Source: Cristatella mucedo (lineage: Eukaryota > Bryozoa > Phylactolaemata > Cristatellidae). From it: DNA of 64,000 nt. Made by a program: the position numbers and the translations under genes. Below, piece by piece: positions 28,096 through 38,200 of this stretch. Positions within the stretch are counted from its first letter, which is position 1, and the number at the start of each line of letters is the position of its first letter. The DNA lies in contig WPIO01000003.1 in the NCBI GenBank assembly GCA_009760855.2, positions 10,743,001-10,807,000 of the forward strand, in the 5' to 3' direction. The notes under the pieces are model-generated. The model was given only the letters and a program-made list of their open reading frames with translations. It was not told the origin of the DNA and made no database searches.

Positions 28096-31000
28096 ATAAG
28101 CAATAAGATTTACCTTTGTAACAGCAGAATAGTGAGTGACACATGACTGGTGCTGACTCACAACAAAAACTACATAATGAAAATCCTAGAACCTATCACC
28201 AGTCAAGACAAACTGTTCTCAGGTTACATATTCAATTTTCTTTCATATTCCTCTCAAACCACCATGACTCCATGCATTTTGACAATGACATCTAACACAA
28301 CTGGCAGAGAAGAATGGTGTTAGTAGAAGATGCTAGCTCGGAACTAATTTTCTCTTAGCAAAAGGTATACGACTGTATGTTAAGCAGAAACCCTAACTGG
28401 TTTATGCATGCACTCTCAAATTTGTAAAAGAACACCTCCATTCAGATGGAAGCTAAAAAAATGCATGTACTAACCACATCTTGGCTTCGAACCTATTTCC
28501 TAGCGACAACATGAGCATTAACCATGGAGGGATTTGGTTAGGCATCACCATGAACACACGAAAAATACCGACTAAAATTTGCTGATATGTATACAAGCTC
28601 TGAAGCTTATGCATTACTCTGAGGAATAAGCCCTTGGATCATCTTGCATGCAATTACAGGGATTAGTAATTTAGGCGGTATCAATTCTATTGACAAAAGA
28701 AAGGCATACTGCACCCTCCCGGCTCAAAACAAACATCAGCAGCAGACCGAGACCAAAAGCCGACTCTAGGCTCGATTAGCTACAGTACTCATCACTTCAA
28801 CCGAGACAGTAGCTCAAACTAGCCATGCTGGATGGCCACTGCAATAAGAAAATGCAAGAACCAGGCAACACAGAGGAGCCGATAATAATAATAATGCATT
28901 TGATAAAGCACCCTCAGAGAACTCAATCTCTTTCTAGGCGCTTTAGATTTGCTGCAAAGGAAACACAATCGAATGGTTAGTGTTAGCCTGCCCAATGAAC
29001 AACAAGAATAATATGGTGGGGGTGGCATGCACAAGGTCAGCATGCAGTATGGTTAGTGACAGCATGCAGCAGTGTCAGCACGCATAAGCACATGAAGGAC
29101 GACTCACAGGGACAGAAAAGCACGAGCTGCCAACTACAGTAAAAAGAAGTGGCAGAGTGTCAATTGATACACTGACACATAAGTACGACCAGCCATCACT
29201 CCGATTGTCTACTGTGTCCATTATTAGTACCCTATTTTAGTCAAGGTTGGCATCGTGAATGAAATCACACTGATGGCAGGCAGCATCTCTCAAAAGGCAA
29301 TTCTTAGCTAGTGAATGCCAGCCATTGAAATGTTTGCACCAGGGAACCTGCCAGCTAAAGGATAAAGATAATGATAATAATAATAATAAATTTGCACAGC
29401 ACCCTACGTGAACTACATGTCTTTCTAGGCACGTTACATATTCTGGAAATTAACGATGGTAATTGATTGGAGACATGTACAATTTCAGCATGCATTTCCT
29501 ACAGATAAAGCAGATGATTTGAGCATCAGTTGGACTTTTTAACCCCATTTTAAATGTCATCCAAATTCCGAGGAGTCGCGATGTCAGTCGGTAGGTAGCA
29601 AGTGCCACACTTTGGGAGCATAGGAACAGAAAACCTCAAAAGGGTTTAAGGTTGGTTAGATGCACAGTTAAAAGACCGAGCCAGGGGAGACAATTACAAG
29701 TAAGGAGACATGAAGAGCAAGTTTTATAAATAGCTACGCCGGGCAATAGAATAGGACCTAACAGTGAGTCAAGACTTTGAAGTCCACAGTCAGCATCATG
29801 GCGAGCAAGTGCAGGTCAATAAGGAGTGGTGCTATGTGACAGTTGCACCGTTCACAACAGATGAGCCTAGCTGCCGAGTTTTGCACCAACAGTAAGCTCT
29901 CTCTTTAAAAAGCACGACGATCTGCCGGTAGGGAGTTACTGAAGTCTGGACAGGAGTGAGTTACCAAAGTTTGGACAAGTCTCTTTTTGAATCAGTAAAC
30001 GCTTGCATAGCAATGTCATCCGAGAATTGCTGTCTTTTGGAAAATTGTTCCAGGATAACATTACATCTATAATAAATAAATGAGGACTAATAGAACTCCT
30101 GCTGAGATGGCCCTAAACTGACAGCAAAGGTTGGCGACTTTCTACAGAGCATTGGATCCCTAGGTGCCACTTCGGAATTTGTCGAAGACCTTAGCATAAT
30201 TACTTAGACACAGTCCTGAATCTTTTAATTAAAAAGCTTACTCCACGGCTTTTAATCTTCAAATTATGGCAGCTCCCAGAGCCTATCTGCAGCCCTCACA
30301 GCATAAGGACTGGTTCACACACTGGTTTCTTTCAAGTTCGAATCTTGTAATTTGTTCTTTGGCGGGCTGTTCAATAAATGGCGGAAGCTACGGCCGGCCC
30401 TGTTAAACAGGGAGGTCTTACTTGTCTATCAATTCGGCAAGTTCGAATTGCTAAAGGATCTTCATTAGCTTCCACCTAACAGCAAATTCAGTCGGACACT
30501 TCTTGAGGTCTATAAATGCTGCACTGGCTCCCTTTTGCCAAGCTAGATAAGCTCGGGAATGCACGCCAGCTCGGTTTAACCAACCTTTACAAGGACAACT
30601 CAATTTGACGAACTTTAACAACTGTCTGAGATGCTAATGATGCTCTTTAATGTTGTATAAAAATTTCAATCATGTCCATACAGTTTTAGGGTTCAAATTG
30701 ATGGAGCCATTCTGTATAGTAGCCTCAAGCCGATGACAGATCGGTCTTAAGTCTATGGAGCTGCTGTGGTTTGAAATTCTTACTCAGCAGTAGCAGCAAG
30801 CAATCTCTATGCTAGCCTATCGGCCACTTAGCAGTCTGCCTATTTGAGGATGCATGTAGGTTATATGGCTTGGCCTTGCATGGCAGCAATTGTGAAGGTA
30901 GGCGGGCCCATGAAGGAAACGCATAAAATGTAAAGATTCGACGGTCTCGTTTCTTTAGACGTAGAAAGAGTCATAGCAGCTGTCATACCTACTTGCAGCT

Positions 31001-31971
31001 GGAAATAACAAATTGCCTGCTACAGGGCTCGAACATCCGATCTGGGTCATGCAATACTAGTGCATCTGGACTACAAATCACAGCTGACAATTGCAATATC
31101 AAACAAAAATTGTATACCCAAAAACAAACAAAAAAGGTACGATCTAAAAACCAACAACCTACGATCCAAAGTGGAAAAGCTACTTATTTATACCATGCTG
31201 ACTTAAGCCTTCTTTTCAGCACGTCACATACCAACGGTCTAGGCTACGGCCGTTCGCATACATGACTGTTATTGGGTTTACTATTGGAAACAAGGCACCA
31301 AAAGCAGCTCGAAAACTGCAGACCCAAAAAACTGATAGTCTATGTCAGTGCTCATCGGTGAAGCTGCCATTAAACTGAGTCTAATGATCGGACAACCTTC
31401 ACGGGTGGCAACCATTCGTTAGGCGACGGAATAGAATTTTGTGTAATACAATGTATCTCCGTCTGTTACTTAACAATACCAGAAGACTAAGTGGGTGTTA
31501 CGCAGGACAGTATTCTATAGCGCACTCAATGGCCTATGCGGATTTCGGTGTGCATACGGAAGCCAATAGACTTTATCTCACAGGACAACGAGAAAGCGAG
31601 AGGCAGAGCTGAGTCAGGAGGGCAGTTGAGGTAGGCAGTAGCATGAAAGGAACAATACGCCAGCAACAACACCAATAGAAGCACGTCAACACTGAAGTAA
31701 ATGAAACGCTGTGTAACTCGTCATAAAGCACGTGGAATACAGCATAGCGAGCAAACGTCTAAGTCAGAAATAAAACGGGTGCAAAGCGTAAGCAATCGGG
31801 ACAACACAGCATATGCTCTCACAAGGCATTACTCGGTAACGAATTCGTTGCAGGCAGATAGACAAGTCTAATTTAAACACGGGGTTAAAGGATATAAGAT
31901 ATTTCCGTCCCAGCCATACATCAATTTACCTGATCGGTTTCATTCAAATCAATGAAACTGGAGACACTCAT
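15515..31971 (-). CDS. EIF3M: Eukaryotic translation initiation factor 3 subunit M
   Basis: Exons 5' to 3' on the minus strand: 31971-31930, 27642-27504, 26164-26023, 25943-25820, 23782-23688, 21713-21530, 18900-18819, 18731-18588, 15711-15515. They total 1149 nt (382 aa plus TAG); human EIF3M is 374 aa. The N-terminus MSVSSFIDLNETDQ matches the human start MSVPAFIDISEEDQ. Further matches in order are YLKSKG, NLFNALDERLPLRYIVY, HLLRTLHDAFIDC, TYTDDTASQA with LALKPVKLLEG, LLTIFVSGRLSDYI, MRVLTFMQMAE, and the PCI winged-helix end AVYAKIDHQARKVVVRS then LRTFGKSQWQELRDEL. All introns are GT-AG and phase-compatible. EIF3M is a PCI-domain subunit of the cytoplasmic eIF3 complex, which recruits the 40S ribosome to mRNA. 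The start codon is 297 bp from that of the divergent aminopeptidase gene. The introns hold many L2 fragments. Confidence 0.95.
16021..16257. repeat. 118-bp direct tandem duplication
   Basis: Two adjacent copies start at 16021 and 16139, beginning CGAATTATTTAACTTGCTG and ending GGGGGAATGGCCGAAAA. They differ essentially by one extra G in the second copy. The pair lies in the last intron of EIF3M, about 300 bp upstream of the final exon. Confidence 0.95.
16927..17250 (-). mobile_element. L2 LINE fragment, RT C-terminus plus 3' end
   Basis: The minus-strand reading DQAKHRTTCFSE and NPLETVPLVR match the LINE ORF2 C-terminus (HQAKHRTTRFSE, NLKSFGDRAF). The 3' end contains GCAAATGTAAAGTGCC. Stops and indels mark it as decayed. 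It lies in an EIF3M intron, in the sense orientation. Confidence 0.8.
18960..19022 (+). mobile_element. L2 LINE 3' remnant
   Basis: AAAGCAAATGAATAGAAACT followed by AGATCTCTTAGGGTGCTATA and a TTATTATCATCA tail resembles the last ~60 bp of the L2 family. It is heavily decayed and just upstream of EIF3M exon 7 (18900). Confidence 0.5.
20094..21250 (-). mobile_element. Decayed L2 LINE, RT and 3' end
   Basis: On the minus strand the reading contains VLVLLDLSAAFDATD (RT core with the first catalytic Asp), then further left QAKHRTTCSS and GDRTFSFY (ORF2 C-terminus), ending at an (AATAAT) tail. Frameshifts and missing segments, including the YADD block, leave about 1.15 kb. It differs clearly from the young family at 37.5 and 55 kb, so it is an older copy or another lineage. 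It lies in the EIF3M intron between exons 6 and 7. Confidence 0.8.
24044..24115 (-). mobile_element. L2 LINE 3' remnant
   Basis: AATAATAATAATTACTATAG then TTATTTGCATAGCATCATAA and AGAGAGCTAAATATTTATCC match the reverse complement of the L2 terminus with many changes. Intronic in EIF3M. Confidence 0.6.
24405..24500 (-). mobile_element. L2 LINE 3' remnant
   Basis: AACAATAATGACATTTGTAG then AGTACCATCAGAGAACTAAA and a decayed copy of the CACTTTACATTTGCTG block. Intronic in EIF3M. Confidence 0.65.
24690..24890 (-). mobile_element. L2 LINE 3' end, about 200 bp
   Basis: ACCCTCAGAGAACTTAATCT, CTTTCTAGGCACTTTACATT and GGTTAGAGGTGACATGCACA match the reverse complement of the L2 3' UTR. It is 5'-truncated and intronic in EIF3M. 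Confidence 0.85.
28004..28088 (+). repeat. (GT)n(AT)n compound microsatellite
   Basis: About 13 GT units (28004-28030) are followed by about 29 AT units (28031-28088) in the first intron of EIF3M. The pure AT block is self-complementary and may extrude a cruciform. Tyr-Ile reading frames here are artefacts. Confidence 0.95.
28881..29115 (-). mobile_element. L2 LINE 3' end, about 235 bp
   Basis: From GATAATAATAATAATGCATT through ACCCTCAGAGAACTCAATCT and TTTCTAGGCGCTTTAGATTT to GGACGACTCACAGGGAC. This is the reverse complement of the whole L2 3' UTR from just after the ORF2 stop. Intronic in EIF3M (intron 1). Confidence 0.9.
29373..29990 (-). mobile_element. Older L2 LINE fragment
   Basis: It starts with a TAATAATAATAATAA tail and CAGCACCCTACGTGAACTAC, then a decayed 3' UTR and the region matching the ORF2 C-terminus (for example AGTCGCGATGTCAGTCGGTA, corresponding to the TSPDLTTF segment). 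No open frame is left. EIF3M intron 1. Confidence 0.7.
31449..31660 (+). repeat. R1 repeat copy
   Basis: AATGTATCTCCGTCTGTTAC, AAGTGGGTGTTACGCAGGAC and GGAGGGCAGTTGAGGTAGGC match the R1 copy at 3557-3830 in order. It ends before the GTAGATGTCGTTG block. It lies within EIF3M intron 1, about 280 bp from exon 1. Confidence 0.7.
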
Positions 31972-32268
31972 CTTGGACACGCACGGCTAGGCCGGAAGCG
32001 ACAGCCAAAAGGACCGCCGCAGTAAAAGCTCTCTCTTTCCTTGACCTCCGCGAACGCCCGAAGTACGCGTTGTTCTGGGATCATAACTTAAGCCGTAAGT
32101 AGTTCAATAAAAATCAAATTTTCCGAGCTCATCCAATCTGTCAAATTATAGGATATATTTACTCAATATTTTGTGTACACGATTATCACCATGCCACATA
32201 TGGCAATCACGTGATATAATTCACATGACCAACGTTTGCTCCACCCCGCGCTGTTCAGTTTTGCGGAG
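31972..32268. promoter_or_regulatory. Shared bidirectional promoter region (inferred)
   Basis: 297 bp separate the EIF3M start codon (minus strand, 31971) from the aminopeptidase start codon (plus strand, 32269). Both 5' UTRs and both core promoters should fit here unless a non-coding 5' exon lies elsewhere. The flanks near each gene are more GC-rich than the AT-rich middle. I identified no TATA box or specific factor site with confidence. The arrangement is seen directly; its promoter role is inferred. Confidence 0.6.
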
Positions 32269-35200
32269 ATGGCTCGCGCTCCGTAAGTTCTTCCCTGGCA
32301 TCGCGCAGTCTGCTTTGAACCATTATAGTCCTAGCAGACGGTATATTTACCTCGTTTCTGAAGCCTCGGTTTTCAGATTTATCAAAATAATGTTAGGTGG
32401 CCGGCAAAGCTCGTCTGTCCCTAATCTAGGCGTCTAGCTTTTCCACGCGCATGTTAGGCCCATGAGCTTGTTGCGAAATTCAATTTCGCTTTCAATTTCA
32501 ATTTCGGAATTTCAGGGCGGCAGTTTTTGCTTGAGTAGCTTTCCTAAATAGTATCTTTTGTGCGTCTAAAAGTAACTCGCTACCGCTTATTCGCTGATCA
32601 GCTGACCCAGCTGTCACGTGTGGACTTTGCAATGCGCTACACCCCTATTTTGCTAACACGACAGCAGCGGTCGAGCGTCGCCGCGGGAATCTCCGAAATT
32701 ATCACTTATCGACCAACGTAAATTTGTCAGACACGCTGCGGCTGACCGCTCGCGAGGTTGGCCGTCGTGGGAAAAGACAGCGACCAGGAAACGAGTCCGC
32801 ATATATGCCTACTTCGCCCACCTGGACTGGCTGACCGGGAAATGTCAAGCTTTCGCATACTTGGTTGATAGTTTTTGCGGTTTCTGAGCCGTGATCCTAT
32901 TGAACCAGGTATATGATAACTCGTGGCCGAGATCTCTCATCAGTACAGCTATACTGTATTCCTCTTCTCAAGTCACACGTAGCCCTCATGGACTGTGGAG
33001 TCAGTCGTGCTCTGCCATACCAGTGGACATCGGTGCGACCTATGCAGCTCATGCATTGAGTTGCTATTTTCATCAGTCTGAGTGATGCATTGATATGGAC
33101 TATCACCCATTACAAGCACTCTCTTTTGTTTAGAAGGCGTTTTTTCCTTAGCTGCACTACGTGTTCGCACTGTATACTGATATTGCCCAGCAATGCATTT
33201 GCTGTCGCAGTAAGTCGACTGGCTAACTCTAATCGTGGAGCTGTGCCATAGCAGATAGTAATAATAATAATATTGCATTTGCATAGTGCCCTCGGAGAAC
33301 CGAATCTCTTTCTAGGCACTTTACCGATGCTGTAAAGAGCTGCCCTTGGAGCTGCCTTTGTGATCTGCGACCTGGGTGTTAGCATTCAAGATCTTAGAGA
33401 AGGGAAGTTGATCCATGTGCGTATAATTATTTATATATTCTTTTTAGACTTTCGATTGATATCGTGGCTACTGGTGACATTGCGGATGAATCCTTCGATT
33501 CCGTGGTAATTGTGGCAAATGGTTTTGCCACCCTCACTGGTCCGCTCGCATCGGTGAAAGAGGTGCTAAATGAATATGCCAAGGTAAGCCAAGCTAGACT
33601 TTCATTCTTGTTAGCGTAACAAATTGAAATTTGCAGCTGGAGTATCAGCAATGTTTATAAAGTGCTGGATGTCTCAAAGAGATATTGTAGTGCTAGAAAG
33701 AAAGCAGAATATGTCATGCCATCGTTGGACATTTAACTCAAGACCTCCGAAACATGAGGCAAAATCATATCGAATCGGCTGCCTTCTTATATAGGGCAGT
33801 TAGGTCACACCGCCCTAACCAGCACTTGTATGGATGGTGTCTTCACTTTAGGACGAGTTAAGCTGTGCTGGGTTCTTGGACTAACTAAGAATTACTGAAA
33901 ATAATCACATACAAAACCGCTCCAATAAGGCTTAGTGAGGCAAATAATGCTTCGAATATTAAGGGTGCACTATCTTCAGCACATCTTCAATAAGACATTC
34001 TGCCACTAGTTCGAGATATGTGCGATCTAGATGGACTAAGTGCGGCCGCTGGCCACTTCCGGTCTGCAATGAGAGAACTTATTTCGTTCTGCGTAGGAGG
34101 GCACAGGGCACAATTTTTAAGAAAGTGATATGGCTGTAATGTGCTTTCCAATGTGCTTGCTTTGGCTCAACAGTTTGATCTAGTATTTTACTGCTGTTCT
34201 CATTTTTTGTTCACTTTTAGTTAATCTATAGCGTGTTATTCGGCTGGATTTTTTACCTCAGAAGCAGCACTGGATATCCAATAGCAACAAATCGGATGGC
34301 CCATACGGCAGTATATAAGGCGGTTGCTTTTCACGACCTCGGCCCCGAGGTCGTGAGTTCGAATCCTGCGGTGGGCGATCCTTTATTGCCACTGCAAGCG
34401 GTGGCGATAGCCGTAAAGGCTCTTCTGTCGCTATACAAAAAGAGGCTGTTAAATCAGCTAGTATTTTTTTTTATATCGGGCAGTAATAAAGGAGTATGAA
34501 TAATGGAGTACCGGATGCTACAGAAGGGGCCCAAATTAAATTGCCTCCAAGATGCCAGCTTCTGCAAAAGAGAGCTTTGATATATGCTTGTTGGAATAGT
34601 CTTTGGCTGCACTCTTACCCTGCATCTCATGTCGACACTCCTGAATGTGCACTCTATGTTATTAGAAAATAATAATAATAATAATAATTCACTTGATAAA
34701 GCGCCCTCAGAGAACTTAATCTCTCTCTAGGCGCTTTACATTTGCTGTAAAGTGAAATGCAATTGAAAATGATGACTAACGTTCTCTAGCACATTTTGGT
34801 GTACTGCTAGCTGCTTGAAATGAGGGTATGCTGCTCACTGTGACTGCCATCAGATGCTACAGCTGTAGTACAGATGTGTGCTGAGCCTCATTTTGTTAGC
34901 TTCCTACTCATCAAATGTATATTACACATCCTGGATGCTCTTCCACAGCAAACCAGACTTTGATCTCCTCAGCGTGTGGTTGCAGCTGCTCCAGTGCAAT
35001 GCATGCCTCCTATGGACTAGCATCGCTATTTCGTGATTGGTGCACTGCTTTCTGGCTTTGATGAACCGTCGACCGTTGGCCATGTGATCGTGATCACTGT
35101 TGATGCAAAATTGTTCAACTAGCTTATTGTCATGAGAAAAAACTGAAAATTCTAGTGTTGCATTACAATGCAGGCCTGATTGTCCACTACCTAGCTGGTG

Positions 35201-38200
35201 AGCCCGGCGGCCTACTGCCGGGTAAAAACTACTTACGATATCTTCGTCGTGAAGTGGTCAAGTCGTATCTCCAGTCTCTTTCTGTTTGAATTCTTCAGAA
35301 GTGAAGCGCTTGCTGAGCGTTGAAAGCAGGAAGTTGCTGGGCTTCTTCGTCAATCTCTTTCTTTTGTAGAGTTAGTCATATGCTAAGTTTCTGTTGAGTT
35401 TCGGCAGTCTGATGCTGAGTGGCAATATCTTACTGGGACTGATGGCAACCAGGGAGGTAGTACAACAGAGATAAACCTCTAGTACTATGGGGGTGTCCCT
35501 TCTTGCTGCTATTGCAGCATTATAACTGACCCAGCCCACCGGACGAACCAATTGATGCCGAGATAACTTTTAAGTATGACTGCATTACTGCCGGGTACTG
35601 TCATGTTACTTCCCACATAAAATAAAACTCCGAATCCAGATTAATCATCCTCCGTGGACAGTCGAGTATGTTCACTCAACACATCCTGTTTTCCGAATGG
35701 GATGTGGTCCTATTTTGGTCAGTGCTCGGCATTAACATTACGAACTACTTGTCTGAGCACAAACCAATCGTAGCATAAATGCTTAGAAAGTGCTTTCTAA
35801 TAGGCATGCATTGCAGCTCGTCTTTAGTACAATCAAGGACATTATAGAGACTGGTTTAGGATTTAGTGTACAGAGTATGTTTACCAGAAAAAAACCTGCC
35901 AGAAAGCTCTTGTTTGGACATTGCTGGTGATTAGCCTCTGTCCTATTAACAACATGGCCAGCACGCGTGTCACAGAAATAGGAGGTATAAGGTATTTACC
36001 GTCATAGGATAGTGTACACCAATCATGTATGCAATATACAGGAGAAATTACGATTTAATGCTTATGCTATGCAGACAGCCGAAGAGCCATAAGCTCTAAT
36101 TTCTTGTGCAATTCGGTCAGAGTATTTGGCCATGTACGAGAGTAAATGTGCAATTTCGTGGTGTCTATTTTTCGCTAGGTTGATGCATCAGCTGAGACGT
36201 CTGTATTTGTTACCAGCTCGGATGCTATTCCTTCAAGACGTATAGTAAGTAAAATTACTCACCATATTTTGTGTGCATAACTTGAACCGGTCTACATTGT
36301 GTATAATATCGAGGGCATTCGGAGGGCGTTAACAGTAACTGTTAAAAGTAAATGTGGCTGCAGCAGAAGATTAGTAGGGCCTCGGGACTATTTCAGCATA
36401 ATACCTTGTACACGAAAAGAGTAGCCCGTTCATGTCAGGTTAACTTGCACCTGCATGTCGACCTCGGTCTGCTTAGCAGATGGGTAAATCAAAGCAGGCA
36501 CACTTCTTAAATGAACCATTGCTGTCGCATGACTTTCTGCCTTACTAACATGATTAGTATACCACCTAAGAAGGCATCTGTTTTTTAGCTTCGCCTCTAA
36601 CTAACCTCAATTGATTGGGAACTGCTTTTGCTTCTTATACTCCCAAAGTCTAAAGGTTTTAGATTACACATGTATTATTTATATTGGTTTGTGAAACCCG
36701 TGAAATAGCTAGCAGTAGGTAAAGCTAAAGGTGAAATCGAATTATGTTGCTCTGTTCCTGCTTGCTTTCTGTTCTGTTATCATATTTACCTGCTTATGTT
36801 CAAACGTGTTGCTTACGAGTATTTTGACATGGTATGACCTGTGTTAGCCAGTTGAAAGTTGGGTTGATATGTCGGAAGTTCAATAGCATGTAGTTCATAT
36901 CTTTCTGTTAACGGCTGCATCTCTATGCTTATCTTGCTGCATATGCAGCTTGATTGCACCAGATGTGATTAAAGCATGTCCAGAATATGCAGTCCAACAA
37001 CCTTAGGTGAGGTCTTGTATGGAGTTATTTTTTGATACCATAAGCCAAGGCTCGAGGTTTCAGTACTTACCACATAGCAGATTCTTAATTTTTTTACTAG
37101 GCAGCCTATGTGGATTGTAGCGGCTATTGTGAGGTGGACATGATACGATGTTTATGCGAATCCGGTGATGTTCTTGATTAATGCAGTGCTACAATTCCTG
37201 CGCTAAATTGTAGAATATGCTAAATTGTAGCACTTGACGCTGAAAGTCACAGTACATACAATCTCTCATCAGTTGCTGTCACGTAGGTTTAGGGAAGGAG
37301 GCCGCCGAAGCCGAGCCCCCCCCCCCACTACATCGAGCCAAAGGAGAGTGTCGGACAGCCAAGGTGCAGAACACACATCTTCAAACTTGCTGTCTCTGGG
37401 AATGTCTTGCCCTCTCCTTAGCTTCATTCCGCTTGTTTCACTTATGATTGCTGATCATACAGTGAAATTGGGTGGCACGGTGCAACTTATATATTGCCTT
37501 TCATACGCCATAAGCATGTACCTTTGCTTTGATCCCTCCCAGCCTTCGAGCACCTCAAATTCTCTAAACTCACTAGCTGCATGCATTGATGACATCCGCA
37601 CATGGATGGCAGCAAATTTTCTAAAACTTAACGATGATAAAACTAACTTACTAGTTATGGGCAAATCCAGTGTGATCCAGAGATTGGAAAGGCTGACTCT
37701 CAAAATTGGCTCTGCCAGCATATCTCCAGTTGAATCAGCTCGAAATCTAGGTGTCATATTCCAAAGCGACCTCTCATTAGACGGCCATATCAGCTCCACA
37801 GTCAAACCTGCCTATTTTCAGCTTCATAACATTGCTAAAATTCGGGCTTGTTTAGATAAAGATACCACGTCCAAGTTGGTCCATGCATTCGTGACATCCC
37901 GTCTCGACTTCTGCAACTCACTGCTTACTGGCCCACCAGCATGTGCGATCAGGCGATTGCAGCTGGTGCAAAACTCGGCAGCTAGGCTTGTCTGTCGTGA
38001 GCGTCGCAGTTGCCACATTACTCCACTTCTCGCCGACCTGCACTGGCTACCAGTCAAGCAACGGATTGACTTCAAGGTTTTGTCGCTCACTTTTAGGTCC
38101 CTTCATTCTATGGCTCCAGCCTATCTGTCAGATATACTACCCCATCAGGCCAAGCATCGTACCACCCGCTTTTCGGAATCCAACAGTCTAGAAATACCTC

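Noticed and set aside
37234-37514. N-terminal part of the 375-codon frame ending in the L2 RT C-terminus
   Set aside because: Homology to the other L2 copies begins only at 37515. The upstream part is chance open intronic sequence, not a gene fusion.
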